DNA of 64,000 nucleotides from Shouchella hunanensis. GTDB taxonomy: Bacteria; Bacillota; Bacilli; Bacillales; Bacillaceae_D. The position numbers were made by a program, and so were the translations under genes. Positions 51,664 to 60,832 of the stretch are shown piece after piece; position 1 is the first letter of the stretch; every line of letters starts with the position of its first letter. The notes below the pieces were generated by a model. That model did not search any database. It worked only from the letters and a program-made list of their open reading frames with translations, and was not told where the DNA came from. The stretch spans positions 1,786,001 to 1,850,000 of the forward strand of contig NZ_CP117834.1 of the NCBI RefSeq assembly GCF_028735875.1, read 5' to 3'.

Positions 51664-51678
51664 TGAGTATCATTATCA
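51664..51678 (+). promoter_or_regulatory. Fur box
   Basis: TGAGTATCATTATCA matches the 7-1-7 consensus TGATAATNATTATCA at 12 of 14 fixed positions and lies just after the -10 box, where bound Fur would block transcription under iron sufficiency. Confidence 0.82.
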
Positions 51679-51701
51679 TTTGGTTTATGGGGGAGAATAG
51701 A

Positions 51702-52685
51702 TTGAAGACAGCGAGTAAATTTTTATCTGTACTATCGATTGGCTTGTTAGCAGCATGTGGCGGTGGAGAAACAAATTCTGACCAGTCTTCTAACCAAGGC
51801 AACAGTGAAGAAAGTATAACAGTTTCAGACATTCACGGTGAACATACATTTGAGTCAATACCTGAGAAAGCAGTTGTTCTTGATTGGATTTTTGCGGAAA
51901 ATCTTCTATCTCTAGGAATAGAGCCAACAGGAATGGCTGAAATTGAATCCTACCAAGAATGGGTAGATATTGGTTCAGAGGGATTAGAAAATACAGTAGA
52001 TGTTGGTTCACGATCAGAACCGAATCTAGAAGCTATTGCCCAACTAGAACCAGATGTCATCTATGCGATTAATTTTAGGGCGGATGCGATGATGGAAGAG
52101 TTGGAGAAGATCGCGCCAGTACTTGTATATAATCCTTATCCAGAGGAAGAACTTGGTCAAACACAGTACGAAGAGATGGAAGAAACGTATCTAGAAATGG
52201 CTAAATTATTTGATAAGGCCGATGAGGCGAACGATGTGCTAGCTGATTTAGAGACGACATATGAAGAAGCACAACAGGCACTGTCTGAAATGGAGTTAGA
52301 CACAAAAGAATTTGCGTTAACGATGGCATACAGTGATAATCAAGCACCTGCTTTTCGCATTTCTACACCGAATGCCCTAGCTGTTGAGATTTTAGAACGA
52401 ATGGGGTTAGAAAATGTCTACGATTCAGGAAGCTTTGAGCCTTACGGATTTTCAACAGTAGGTGTGGAAGAGTTTACTAAAGTAGAAGATGCAAATCTCT
52501 TACATATTGTACAAGGTGATGACAATGTGTTTGAAAATCAACTAAAAGATAATTCTGTCTGGAATGACCTTACGTTTACGAAGGAAGATCGTGTTTATGC
52601 TCTTGGTGGCGACACATGGCCATACGGTGGACCGTTATCAGCAGAAAAACTAGTACACCGCACGTTAGAAGTGTTAGATCAATAG
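51702..52685 (+). CDS. iron-siderophore ABC transporter binding lipoprotein
   Basis: A 327-residue lipoprotein starting at TTG 51702, behind GGGGGAGA. The signal peptide ends with the lipobox LLAAC, followed by a GGGE linker. The fold is the FhuD/FecB type: TFESIPEKAVVLDW, a helical backbone, LEAIAQLEPDVIYAINF, and VYALGGDTWPYGGPLSAEKL near the end. It captures ferric siderophore outside the cell. The Fur box upstream and the permease 3 bases downstream agree. The siderophore class is unknown. Confidence 0.92.
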   Translation: MKTASKFLSVLSIGLLAACGGGETNSDQSSNQGNSEESITVSDIHGEHTFESIPEKAVVLDWIFAENLLSLGIEPTGMAEIESYQEWVDIGSEGLENTVDVGSRSEPNLEAIAQLEPDVIYAINFRADAMMEELEKIAPVLVYNPYPEEELGQTQYEEMEETYLEMAKLFDKADEANDVLADLETTYEEAQQALSEMELDTKEFALTMAYSDNQAPAFRISTPNALAVEILERMGLENVYDSGSFEPYGFSTVGVEEFTKVEDANLLHIVQGDDNVFENQLKDNSVWNDLTFTKEDRVYALGGDTWPYGGPLSAEKLVHRTLEVLDQ

Positions 52686-52688
52686 AGA

Positions 52689-54659
52689 ATGGCTGTAATG
52701 AAATACCAAAAAAATAAGTCCGCTCTGTCTTTTTTGCTAGGGAGCTTGATTCTAATTGGGTTGTCTATTGTTCATCTCATACAAGGTCAAGCGGATTTAA
52801 CAATCGTTGATTTGTTTTCAAGCTGGGATCAGCGAACCGAGGCGATTATGGGTGTACGCTTCCCTCGGTTAATTGTTGGGATCCTTGCTGGAGGCTGTTT
52901 AGCTATGGCTGGTTTGGTTTTACAGACAATGACGAAAAATCCATTAGCCTCTGCCGGAACATTGGGTATTAATGCAGGGGCTTATCTATTCGTTGTCATT
53001 GGTACCCTGTTCTTTCCAGGTGTGAACGCATCTTTTCTTTTTTCGTTTTTAGGAGCTTGTTTTGCGGCTTTTCTTGTCTTTATGCTAGCTGGAAAAACGA
53101 TGTCACCGGTGCGGGTTGTACTAACAGGTATGATTATTACATTACTGTTCGGCGCGTTAACAAGCAGTCTCCAGCTCATGTATGAGCAAGAATCCAATGG
53201 CTTGTTTTTATGGGGTGCGGGTACATTAATGCAAAATGACTGGTCTGGTGTCGCTTTTATTTGGCCGTTTGCGCTCCTATTGGGACTACTAGCCATCCTA
53301 AGTGGAAAGAAATTTGATCTTATACATTTGGGTGATGAAGCGGCAAAAGGCTTAGGTTTACCTTTAGGATTTGTTAAGACATGGGGGTGGGCACTAGGAA
53401 TTCTGCTTGCGTCTGCAACAGTCAGTGTAGTTGGACCGATTGGTTTTATTGGATTAATGGCACCACATCTTGTCCGATTAATGGGTATTCGTGGACACCG
53501 TCTACAGTTTGTCCATACGTTTATGTGGGGGGCTGTTATTCTTATTGCAGCAGACGTGCTTTCGCGATTCATTTCACCGAATAGTGAACTTCCTGTTGGG
53601 GCGATGACCGCTTTTATTGGAAGTCCGTGGTTAATGTATTTAGCCTACAAAGCTGCTCGGAAAATGAGAAGCGATAAACAAAAGCTAAATAGTTCAAAAA
53701 AAACGTTGAACCCTGTTGTTGTTACTACTTCTCTTATATGTGTATCACTTCTAGTCGCTTATGTGTCCATTTCTTTTGGAGGTGGACAATTCACGAGTAT
53801 ACAAGAAATGTTCACAGGCAAAATAGTTGATCAAGTCATGGTTCAGTTTCGTTGGCCAAGGGTCTTGGTTTCCTTTTTGGTCGGAGCATTGCTCGCTTTA
53901 TGTGGAGCACTCTTGCAGAACGTCTTAAAAAATCCATTAGGCGATCCGTCTATTATTGGCATCACCTCTGGAGGTGGGGCTGGTGCACTTCTTATTCTTG
54001 TGTTATTTCCATCGTTACCGTACTTCTTTTTACCGTTAGGTGCTGTAATAGGCTCCATTATTGCCGTTTTAATCGTCATTTTGGCGACGAAAAAATCTGG
54101 TTTTGAGCCAATCTCTTTGGCACTAATGGGCGTGGCGGTATCAGCGATGGCTTCCGGTGTTATTCAAATCTTAACGGTCAAAGCGAGTTTAAGTGTCTCG
54201 CCTGCGCTTGTATGGTTAGCGGGAAGTACATACAGTTCCACCTGGAACAATGTCTTCATGTTATTGTTGATGCTGCTCATACTTGTTCCGTTTACTCTTT
54301 TCTTGAGCAAGCATTTAAATGTACTTGCTTTCTCAAATGAAGTATCGATTTCATTAGGTTCAAAAGTAAAGCTGTTGCGAATCACGTCCATTGTCATAGC
54401 CGTTTTAATCGGCGCAGTATGTGTGTCGATTGTGGGAGCAATTGGTTTTGTCGGCTTATTAGCGCCACATGCAGCTCGAGCATTAGTCGGATCGTCGTTT
54501 CAACGAGTTATTCCTGTTTCGATGATGATTGGCGGCACTTTACTTATTATCGCTGACTTTTTAAGTCGCTATATTCTGTACCCTACAGAAATTCCGTCTG
54601 GTTTGCTCGTGGCATTAGTCGGAGCACCGTATATTCTTTATGTGATGAGGAAGCTGTAG
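52689..54659 (+). CDS. iron-siderophore permease, two FecCD domains fused
   Basis: A 656-residue permease made of two tandem FecCD-type halves (about 1-325 and 345-656), as in E. coli FhuB. Each half holds the family motifs: LAGGCLAMAGLVLQTMTKNPLASAGTLG-like in half one and ALLALCGALLQNVLKNPLGDPSIIG-like in half two, and each ends with GPIGFIGLMAPHLVR or GAIGFVGLLAPHAAR, which contacts the ATPase. The start is ATG 52689, with ATG 52698 possible. Bacillus usually has two separate permease genes. No ATPase gene follows; a shared one elsewhere must energise it. Confidence 0.93.
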   Translation: MAVMKYQKNKSALSFLLGSLILIGLSIVHLIQGQADLTIVDLFSSWDQRTEAIMGVRFPRLIVGILAGGCLAMAGLVLQTMTKNPLASAGTLGINAGAYLFVVIGTLFFPGVNASFLFSFLGACFAAFLVFMLAGKTMSPVRVVLTGMIITLLFGALTSSLQLMYEQESNGLFLWGAGTLMQNDWSGVAFIWPFALLLGLLAILSGKKFDLIHLGDEAAKGLGLPLGFVKTWGWALGILLASATVSVVGPIGFIGLMAPHLVRLMGIRGHRLQFVHTFMWGAVILIAADVLSRFISPNSELPVGAMTAFIGSPWLMYLAYKAARKMRSDKQKLNSSKKTLNPVVVTTSLICVSLLVAYVSISFGGGQFTSIQEMFTGKIVDQVMVQFRWPRVLVSFLVGALLALCGALLQNVLKNPLGDPSIIGITSGGGAGALLILVLFPSLPYFFLPLGAVIGSIIAVLIVILATKKSGFEPISLALMGVAVSAMASGVIQILTVKASLSVSPALVWLAGSTYSSTWNNVFMLLLMLLILVPFTLFLSKHLNVLAFSNEVSISLGSKVKLLRITSIVIAVLIGAVCVSIVGAIGFVGLLAPHAARALVGSSFQRVIPVSMMIGGTLLIIADFLSRYILYPTEIPSGLLVALVGAPYILYVMRKL

Positions 54660-54664
54660 ATTCA

Positions 54665-54696
54665 TTAAAGGCCACGCTGATGTGTGGTCTTTTTCA
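54665..54696 (+). terminator. terminator of the siderophore uptake genes
   Basis: AAAGGCCAC and GTGGTCTTT form a 9-bp stem, then T run. Confidence 0.75.
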
Positions 54697-54850
54697 TCGT
54701 TTCATGATGAATAGCAATTGTTGCATACAATAAGGTCATTTATTGGCGAATGATCGTGGAAATAGTGTAAAAAATAGCGAATTACCAGTTATTAGTCTTC
54801 TTTTGTCAGAATGTTTGTGTAATAATGGTGTGAAACGAGGAGGGATCAAA

Positions 54851-55054
54851 ATGTTTGTTCTATATCGCAATTTAAACGGGAATCAATGGTTTTTAACGAG
54901 TGGTAATAAGCGTAAATTCTTTTCTAGCTACGAAGAGGCTTATTTATTAGCGGTTAAACTGAATAGCATGCTTCTAAAAGAAGTAGATCCATCAGACTAT
55001 TGGACGGTAGCGTATATAGAGAAACATTCCTCTCTCATTATCCCTTGTGAATAA
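54851..55054 (+). CDS. small hypothetical protein
   Basis: A 67-residue protein whose ATG 54851 follows a strong GAGGAGGG; the open frame to 54743 has no support. It has an aromatic N-terminal half (MFVLYRNLNGNQWFLTSGNK) and an amphipathic helix (about 24-42), ending PCE. No membrane helix and no family recognised. The stop codon sits inside a terminator hairpin (55040-55066). Confidence 0.6.
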   Translation: MFVLYRNLNGNQWFLTSGNKRKFFSSYEEAYLLAVKLNSMLLKEVDPSDYWTVAYIEKHSSLIIPCE

Positions 55055-55066
55055 GGGATTTTTTAA
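55040..55066 (+). terminator. terminator overlapping the small gene's stop
   Basis: ATCCCTT, loop GTGAATA, AAGGGAT, then T run; the stop codon lies in the loop. Confidence 0.8.
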
Positions 55067-55115
55067 CCTAGTTACCTAGATATTCCTTAATAAGAGAAGA
55101 GGATGTGCTTAGAAT

Positions 55116-55940
55116 ATGCGCTATATATCGTTAACAACATGGAGTTTAAACAGATTATTAGGCCCTCTTTATTGGAATGAATGGGATGAAGAGAATCAAA
55201 AGATTACGACAAGAATAGAAGAGAGACCAGCAGTCCATTCTTTAGAGGAGCTGCCACAAGTGCTATCGCAAGAAGGATTTCACGCTTTGGAAGTGATACA
55301 CCCACACTTCTCTTCAACAGATTCGCATTACTTACAACGTGTACGAGCTGCTTTTGAAAAATCGTCTATTCAGCTATTCTCAATATTAGTCGATTATGGT
55401 GATTTAAGCCATAAAGATCCTGTTAGACGATCTGCTGATCAAGCATTTCTTAAAAAATGGATTGATAGTGCCGCTGAAGTTGGAGCAACTTGCATTCGCG
55501 TAATTGGTGGAGAGGCGCGACCTGACGACAAAGAAAGCTTGAAAAGAGTATCTCATGAGTTGACGGAATTAGCAGCATATGGAGAACAGAAAGGAATTGG
55601 TATCCTTACTGAAAACTTCAAGAGCCTCACATCGACGGCTGAGAACTGCTTGTTTTTACAGAATAACTCTGACATTAAAGGGTTAATAACGGACTTCGGT
55701 AATTTTTCTGGTCAAGGAAAAAAGAACGACATTCGTAAAACACTACCATATAGCAAATCAATCCATGTAAAAGCATTACGTAATCAAGACGGTACAATGA
55801 AAAAAGCTGAACTTGAAGAAAACTTAGAGTTAGTTAAACAAGCAAAATATGCAGGTCCTTTAACGATTGTGTACGATGGACCAGACGATATGTGGGCAGG
55901 TATTAATGAAGTGAAACAAGTTGTAGAGGGATATTTATAA
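55116..55940 (+). CDS. sugar phosphate isomerase/epimerase-like TIM barrel
   Basis: A 274-residue protein of the xylose-isomerase-like AP-endonuclease 2 superfamily. The strand-helix rhythm and metal site are visible: FHALEVIHPH, SILVDYGDL, CIRVIGGEA, GIGILTENF (Glu ligand), GLITDFGNF (Asp) and SIHVKAL (His), with IVYDGPDDM at the end. Members isomerise keto sugars or myo-inositol derivatives. The substrate is unknown. The AGAGGATG site is rather far from ATG 55116. A terminator separates it from the 5-oxoprolinase operon. Confidence 0.85.
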   Translation: MRYISLTTWSLNRLLGPLYWNEWDEENQKITTRIEERPAVHSLEELPQVLSQEGFHALEVIHPHFSSTDSHYLQRVRAAFEKSSIQLFSILVDYGDLSHKDPVRRSADQAFLKKWIDSAAEVGATCIRVIGGEARPDDKESLKRVSHELTELAAYGEQKGIGILTENFKSLTSTAENCLFLQNNSDIKGLITDFGNFSGQGKKNDIRKTLPYSKSIHVKALRNQDGTMKKAELEENLELVKQAKYAGPLTIVYDGPDDMWAGINEVKQVVEGYL

Positions 55941-55945
55941 AGGGA

Positions 55946-55984
55946 ACAAAGCCGCTGCGATAAATTGTAGCGGCTTTGTCTTAG
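55946..55984 (+). terminator. terminator of the isomerase-like gene
   Basis: AAAGCCGCT and AGCGGCTTT pair around GCGATAAATTGT, then GTCTTAG; modest T tail. Confidence 0.72.
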
Positions 55985-56114
55985 TAAACTGGTAAAGTTG
56001 TGCCATAGTGCTGAATGAATTGGTATGGTAGAATGGTACATTATTAAAGAAAGATTGATCGGAAATATTTTCTGACTATTTTAATTACATAGGAATTTTA
56101 AAGGTGGTTTTTGA

Positions 56115-56828
56115 ATGGAAGAGACACCCTCTTTTTACTCACTTAGTGAAACATCGGTTACGGTGAATCTTGGTAGTACCGTAAGTCCTGCTGTACAAGC
56201 TCGTGTTCAACAGCTACTCATGAATCTTAACCACGAACCGTTTCCCGGTTATCAAGAATCGGTTCCGAGCTATATTGGCTTAACGGTTTTTTATGATCCA
56301 ATGAAGGTAACAACAAAAGCGGGCAGTGTCGCTACCGAAGTGAAGGCCATATTGAGAGAACGAGTCTCTCACATTGGCAATGAGTCTAATAGGCAAAAAG
56401 GCAACCACGTAACGATTCCAGTTTGTTATGACCTTGAATTTGGACCTGATTTAAGCGATGTTGCGACAAAGAACGGCTTATCGAGAGAAGAAGTGATTCA
56501 GATTCATACATCTGGGAAGTACCTTGTTTACATGATTGGCTTTGCACCAGGCTTTCCTTTTCTTGGGGGAATGGATGAGCGCATTGCAACACCGAGGCAC
56601 GCTCAGCCTAGAACAGAAATCCCAGCAGGTTCTGTTGGCATTGCAGGCAGCCAAACAGGAGTATACCCCATTGCAACGCCTGGGGGATGGCAGCTTATTG
56701 GTCAAACACCTTTAACCCTCTTTTCAGCGAATCGAGAGGTTCCAAGCTTACTAAGTGCGGGGGATCACGTCACATTTAAACAGATTACAAAAGAAGAATT
56801 TATACAGATGAAAGAAGGGGAACGATGA
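56115..56828 (+). CDS. pxpB: 5-oxoprolinase subunit PxpB (KipI-like)
   Basis: A 237-residue subunit of the ATP-dependent 5-oxoprolinase PxpABC, which opens pyroglutamate to glutamate. ATG 56115 follows AAAGGTGG. The cyclophilin-like C-terminal domain shows VYMIGFAPGFPFLGGMDERI and PAGSVGIAGSQTGVYPIATPGGWQ, both hallmarks. In B. subtilis the same protein, KipI, also inhibits the sporulation kinase KinA. Its stop overlaps pxpC by 4 bases. Confidence 0.95.
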   Translation: MEETPSFYSLSETSVTVNLGSTVSPAVQARVQQLLMNLNHEPFPGYQESVPSYIGLTVFYDPMKVTTKAGSVATEVKAILRERVSHIGNESNRQKGNHVTIPVCYDLEFGPDLSDVATKNGLSREEVIQIHTSGKYLVYMIGFAPGFPFLGGMDERIATPRHAQPRTEIPAGSVGIAGSQTGVYPIATPGGWQLIGQTPLTLFSANREVPSLLSAGDHVTFKQITKEEFIQMKEGER

Positions 56829-57859
56829 GTATTTTAGTTGAAGAGGGAGGTTTATTTACGACCATTCAAGATTTGGGTCGAAGAGGTTATCTTCATCAAG
56901 GTGTGTTAGAAAGTGGTGCAATGGATCGTCAGTCCGCTCGTAATGCGAATGTAGCCGTTGCTAATGATGAAAATGAGGCAGTTCTTGAGATGACCTTAAT
57001 TGGCCCGGTGCTTACGTTCCAATCAACAGCGCTAATTTGCATGACAGGAGACGGTATGACTCCTTTTCTTGATGGTGATCCATACCCAGTTGGTTATCCT
57101 CTCATTGTTCCAAAGGGGACGACTTTATCGTTTAAAGCAAAAAAAGAAGGCATGCGAACCTACTTAGCGGTTGCAGGTGGATTCAATGTTCCGAACGTGA
57201 TGGATAGTAAAAGTACATATATACGAGCCGGTATAGGTGGTTATAAAGGGAGAAACCTAAAAAAAGGAGATGACCTTGAGCTAGGTAATCCAAATAAACT
57301 GGTTCAACCAGTTATCGAAAAGATAGAGAAGGATAATCAAGTCTGGAGATCGGACTGGCATGTTAATGGTCCGATCGATGAAGCAAATGAACTGAACCGA
57401 AACGTGATTCGTGCTATTCCTGGAACACACTTTGAACGTTTAAACGAGGAAAGTAAGCACCAGTTGTTTAAAACGAGATTCACTGTTAAAAATCAATCGG
57501 ATCGAATGGGGTACCGCTTGCAGTCTCAAGCCCGTATTGAGTTTAACGATTCGTTTAGTCTGTTATCAGAAGCGGTTGCACTTGGTACGGTTCAAGCGCC
57601 GCCAGATGGTCAGCTTATTATTTTAATGGCAGACCGTCAAACGACAGGCGGTTACCCGCGTGCGCTTCAAGTAGCTTCTGTTGATATATGCAAAATAGCC
57701 CAACTACGTCCAGGACAGTCATTTACATTTACGGAAGTCTCGCTGAAAGAAGCAGAACGTTTGTATGTAGAGTACGAAAGAGCAATAACGATTAGGAAGC
57801 ATGGGATTCGATTAAAGTGGAAACAGTGTGGAAGTGAATATGGAGAAAGGAGTCGATGA
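56825..57859 (+). CDS. pxpC: 5-oxoprolinase subunit PxpC (KipA-like)
   Basis: A 344-residue partner of PxpB; ATG 56825 lies in ATGA overlap, with AAAGGGGAAC upstream. Family motifs are TTIQDLGRRGYLHQGV, SGAMDRQSARNANV, YLAVAGGFNVP, and the late DGQLIILMADRQTTGGYPR block. KipA counteracts KipI in B. subtilis; the enzyme role is the better-supported one. It overlaps ycsI by 4 bases, so translation of the three is coupled. Confidence 0.95.
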   Translation: MSILVEEGGLFTTIQDLGRRGYLHQGVLESGAMDRQSARNANVAVANDENEAVLEMTLIGPVLTFQSTALICMTGDGMTPFLDGDPYPVGYPLIVPKGTTLSFKAKKEGMRTYLAVAGGFNVPNVMDSKSTYIRAGIGGYKGRNLKKGDDLELGNPNKLVQPVIEKIEKDNQVWRSDWHVNGPIDEANELNRNVIRAIPGTHFERLNEESKHQLFKTRFTVKNQSDRMGYRLQSQARIEFNDSFSLLSEAVALGTVQAPPDGQLIILMADRQTTGGYPRALQVASVDICKIAQLRPGQSFTFTEVSLKEAERLYVEYERAITIRKHGIRLKWKQCGSEYGERSR

Positions 57860-58644
57860 ATATGGCGCAAAGTGAACGAGAGCAGCTTATGACCGACATT
57901 CGAAATGGACTCTATACAGGCCCAACATCTGGGCTAGCAAGAGGATATGCCCAAGCTAATTTAGTTGTGCTTCGAAAAAAAGATGCGTATGACTTCCTGC
58001 TTTTTTGTCAGCGAAATCCACAATCGTGTCCATTATTGGATGTAACGGATGTTGGTTCGGCTATTCCAAAAATGATGGGCACTCATGCAGACTTACGAAC
58101 GGATCTTCCACGCTATCGTGTTTATCGAGGCGGTGTTTTAACAGAGGAGCGAACGGAAATAGGTGAGCTTTGGGAAGAGGATATGGTTTGTTTTCTTATT
58201 GGCTGTAGCTTTACGTTTGAAGAAGCACTACTTGCTAATGGAATACCAATACGACATCAAGAAGAGAATGTCAATGTACCGATGTATCTCACCTCCATCC
58301 CTTGTGAACAAGCCGGATCTTTCCATGGCAATATGGTCGTTAGCATGCGACCGATGTCACAAGCGTTCGCCATTCGAGCATCCCTTGTAACCGCGCGTTT
58401 TCCTTCTGTCCATGGGGCGCCTGTTCATATTGGTGATCCAGCTGCAATTGGCATTGAAACGATTCAAGAACCTGACTTCGGGGGTCGAGTCACGATTAAA
58501 GAAGGAGAGGTTCCCGTTTTTTGGGCTTGTGGCGTAACTCCTCAAGCTGCTGCAATGGCGAGTAAACCAGATCTAATGATTACCCATGCCCCAGGCCATA
58601 TGTATATTACAACGAAAAAAAATGAACAATTAGGAGTCTTGTAG
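57856..58644 (+). CDS. ycsI: DUF1445 putative hydro-lyase (YcsI-like)
   Basis: A 262-residue protein in the DUF1445 family, start ATG 57856 with AAAGGAG upstream. Landmarks are GLARGYAQANLVVL, YRVYRGGVLTEER, the conserved FLIGCSFTFEEALL with its Cys, and FWACGVTPQAA with HAPGHMYITT at the end. Related DUF1445 regions occur in D-glutamate cyclase of mitochondria, which forms 5-oxo-D-proline. Its place among 5-oxoprolinase genes suggests it handles a related stereoisomer; this is inference. The stop abuts ycsG. Confidence 0.9.
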   Translation: MNMAQSEREQLMTDIRNGLYTGPTSGLARGYAQANLVVLRKKDAYDFLLFCQRNPQSCPLLDVTDVGSAIPKMMGTHADLRTDLPRYRVYRGGVLTEERTEIGELWEEDMVCFLIGCSFTFEEALLANGIPIRHQEENVNVPMYLTSIPCEQAGSFHGNMVVSMRPMSQAFAIRASLVTARFPSVHGAPVHIGDPAAIGIETIQEPDFGGRVTIKEGEVPVFWACGVTPQAAAMASKPDLMITHAPGHMYITTKKNEQLGVL

Positions 58645-59856
58645 ATGAACCATCCCATAAGCGAAAAAGATCGCAGAAAGTTTTTAACTGGTGCTATTTT
58701 CTTAATGGCAACGTCCGCCATTGGACCTGCATTTTTAACACAGACCGCTCGATTTACAGAACAATTTCTAGCGAGCTTTGCCTTTGCTATCCTAATCTCA
58801 CTTATTATCGATATTGGTGTGCAAATGAACATTTGGCGGGTTATTTCGGTATCAGGAAAACGGGGTCAAGAGATTGCAAATGCACTTCTCCCTGGATTAG
58901 GCTATGTCATTGCAGGGCTAATTTTATTTGGGGGTTTTGCGTTTAATATCGCGAACATCGGTGGTGCAGCTCTAGGACTAAATGTATTGTTTGATTTACC
59001 TTTGACCATTGGAGGCTTAATCACAGCGGTTTTAACGATTGGCTTATTTATGTTTAAACGATTTGGACCGGTGATGGACCGAGTCATGCAAGTGTGTGGC
59101 ATCATTATGCTATTAATGGTCGGGTATGTCATGTTTAATAGTAGTCCACCTGTTCAAGAAGCCGCCTATCGAGCCATTGTACCAGAAGGTTACATGATGC
59201 TTCTGTTGCCGATTGTCACCATTGTTGGTGGCACAGTCGGCGGGTATATCTCCTTTGCTGGAGGGCACCGCCTTGTTGATGCAGGGATTACAGGAAAAGA
59301 AAACGTCAAATTTGTTGGTCGAGCAGCAAATTTAGGTATACTGACTACAGGTATTATGCGGGTGTTTTTATTTTTAGCTGTACTCGGCGTTGTAACAGCT
59401 GGTTACAGTTTGGATGAGAACAACCCAGCAGCAACCGTCTTTCAAGTAGGCTTAGGGGATGTTGGCTATTATTTGTTTGGTCTTGTGTTGTTTGTAGCAG
59501 CGATTAGTTCAGTGATTGGTTGTGCGTACACGAGTGTATCGTTTTTGCGTTCCTTTCATCCCATTTTTGCGAAGAAGAACAACTTATTCATCGCAGGATT
59601 TATTATTATTTCAGCGCTTATCTTTTTGACGATTGGCCAACCTGTTCAGCTACTGATTTTAGCAGGTGCGTTGAACGGTTTGATTTTGCCGGTTGTGCTA
59701 ACGACCATTTTAATTGCTTCAAGAAAAAAATCGATTGTCGGTGATTATCATCATCCAACGTGGTTAATTGTATTTGGAGCTTTAACGGTAATTGTCACAA
59801 TGGGTGCGGGTTATATTGCACTTGAAGGCATAGTCAATTTATGGACTGGCAATTAA
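58645..59856 (+). CDS. ycsG: NRAMP-like transporter (YcsG-like)
   Basis: A 403-residue, 11-helix permease with TAGGAGTC before ATG 58645. It has the NRAMP-like fold, starting GPAFLTQTARFTEQF, then NIANIGGAALGLNV, and SFAGGHRLVDAGITG. The metal-site motif DPGN of manganese NRAMPs is absent at the first helix, where the segment reads GPAFLTQ, so metal transport is doubtful. Its operon suggests uptake of 5-oxoproline or a similar anion. This is an inference. Confidence 0.87.
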   Translation: MNHPISEKDRRKFLTGAIFLMATSAIGPAFLTQTARFTEQFLASFAFAILISLIIDIGVQMNIWRVISVSGKRGQEIANALLPGLGYVIAGLILFGGFAFNIANIGGAALGLNVLFDLPLTIGGLITAVLTIGLFMFKRFGPVMDRVMQVCGIIMLLMVGYVMFNSSPPVQEAAYRAIVPEGYMMLLLPIVTIVGGTVGGYISFAGGHRLVDAGITGKENVKFVGRAANLGILTTGIMRVFLFLAVLGVVTAGYSLDENNPAATVFQVGLGDVGYYLFGLVLFVAAISSVIGCAYTSVSFLRSFHPIFAKKNNLFIAGFIIISALIFLTIGQPVQLLILAGALNGLILPVVLTTILIASRKKSIVGDYHHPTWLIVFGALTVIVTMGAGYIALEGIVNLWTGN

Positions 59857-59877
59857 CGAACGAGAGGAGAGAGGTTC

Positions 59878-60642
59878 ATGGGAAAAGTAGTAGATATGAA
59901 TAGTGATATGGGTGAAAGTTTTGGCGCGTATACTCTAGGAAATGATCAAGAGTTAATGGCCTATATTTCATCTGCAAACGTTGCGTGTGGCTTTCATGCA
60001 GGCGATCCGAAGACAATGCGTGAGACTGTGAAACATGCATTGGAATCGGGAGTTGGCATAGGTGCACACCCTGGATTGCAAGACTTAATTGGGTTTGGAC
60101 GAAGACCAATGGAGATTACGCCTGAGGAAGGCTACGATCTCGTGCTCTATCAAATTGGCGCGCTTTTAGGAATGACCAAAGCAGAAGGCGGAACATTGCA
60201 TCATGTAAAGCCTCACGGCGCTCTTTACAACATGGCTGCAAAGAATAAAGAACTTGCTATGGCCATCGCCAAAGCCGTTTACCATCTCGATTCAACGCTT
60301 GTATTATATGGCCTTGCAGGGAGTGCTCTTATTGATGCAGGGAACGAAGTCGGGCTTCAAACAGCAAGTGAAGTGTTTGCCGATCGTACGTATCAAGCAG
60401 ACGGGAGCTTAACATCGCGACGGTCACCTGATGCCCTTATCCATGATCCTGAACAAGCGAGTAAACAGGTGCTACGTATGGTGAAAGAAGGCAAAGTCAT
60501 GACCCAGCAAGGCGAGGATATTGATATTGTAGCAGACACAATCTGTATACACGGTGATGGTGCACACGCCCTTGCATTTGCAAAAGACATTCACGCAAAG
60601 ATGACAGCCAGCGGTATAACAGTGCAACGAATAAAGGCATAA
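59878..60642 (+). CDS. pxpA: 5-oxoprolinase subunit PxpA (LamB/YcsF family)
   Basis: A 254-residue TIM-barrel subunit from ATG 59878 after GAGAGGAGAG. It begins with the signature [18 protein letters not shown], then [41 protein letters not shown], and ends with [11 protein letters not shown]. The barrel probably binds 5-oxoproline while PxpBC supply ATP. It closes the operon pxpB-pxpC-ycsI-ycsG-pxpA, the reverse of the B. subtilis order (ycsF first), and kipR is absent. Confidence 0.95.
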   Translation: MGKVVDMNSDMGESFGAYTLGNDQELMAYISSANVACGFHAGDPKTMRETVKHALESGVGIGAHPGLQDLIGFGRRPMEITPEEGYDLVLYQIGALLGMTKAEGGTLHHVKPHGALYNMAAKNKELAMAIAKAVYHLDSTLVLYGLAGSALIDAGNEVGLQTASEVFADRTYQADGSLTSRRSPDALIHDPEQASKQVLRMVKEGKVMTQQGEDIDIVADTICIHGDGAHALAFAKDIHAKMTASGITVQRIKA

Positions 60643-60723
60643 TGCCATTGGTTTAGTTGAAGAAGAGGTTGAGACATAACTGATTTTATAACTGAAAGAA
60701 GATATGTATTTTAACTTATCATA

Positions 60724-60790
60724 AAACAAAAAGCCGAACTATAACTGCATGCCTTTAAGGCATTTCAGACAACAGTTCGGCTTTTTCATC
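60724..60790 (+). terminator. bidirectional terminator between pxpA and the chemoreceptor gene
   Basis: AAAAAGCCGAACT and AGTTCGGCTTTTT pair over a loop that holds a second hairpin ATGCC/GGCAT. Confidence 0.85.
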
Positions 60791-60832
60791 GTCAAGAACC
60801 TTTACGGCTCTCGTTGTTTTTTGTATCGCTCG

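Noticed and set aside
52982-53572. 196-codon minus-strand frame inside the FecCD permease gene
   Set aside because: Antisense shadow of a hydrophobic coding region, without start signals or motifs.
58645-59856. Manganese NRAMP assignment for the YcsG-like protein
   Set aside because: The DPGN metal motif of helix 1 is absent, so only an NRAMP-like fold is claimed.
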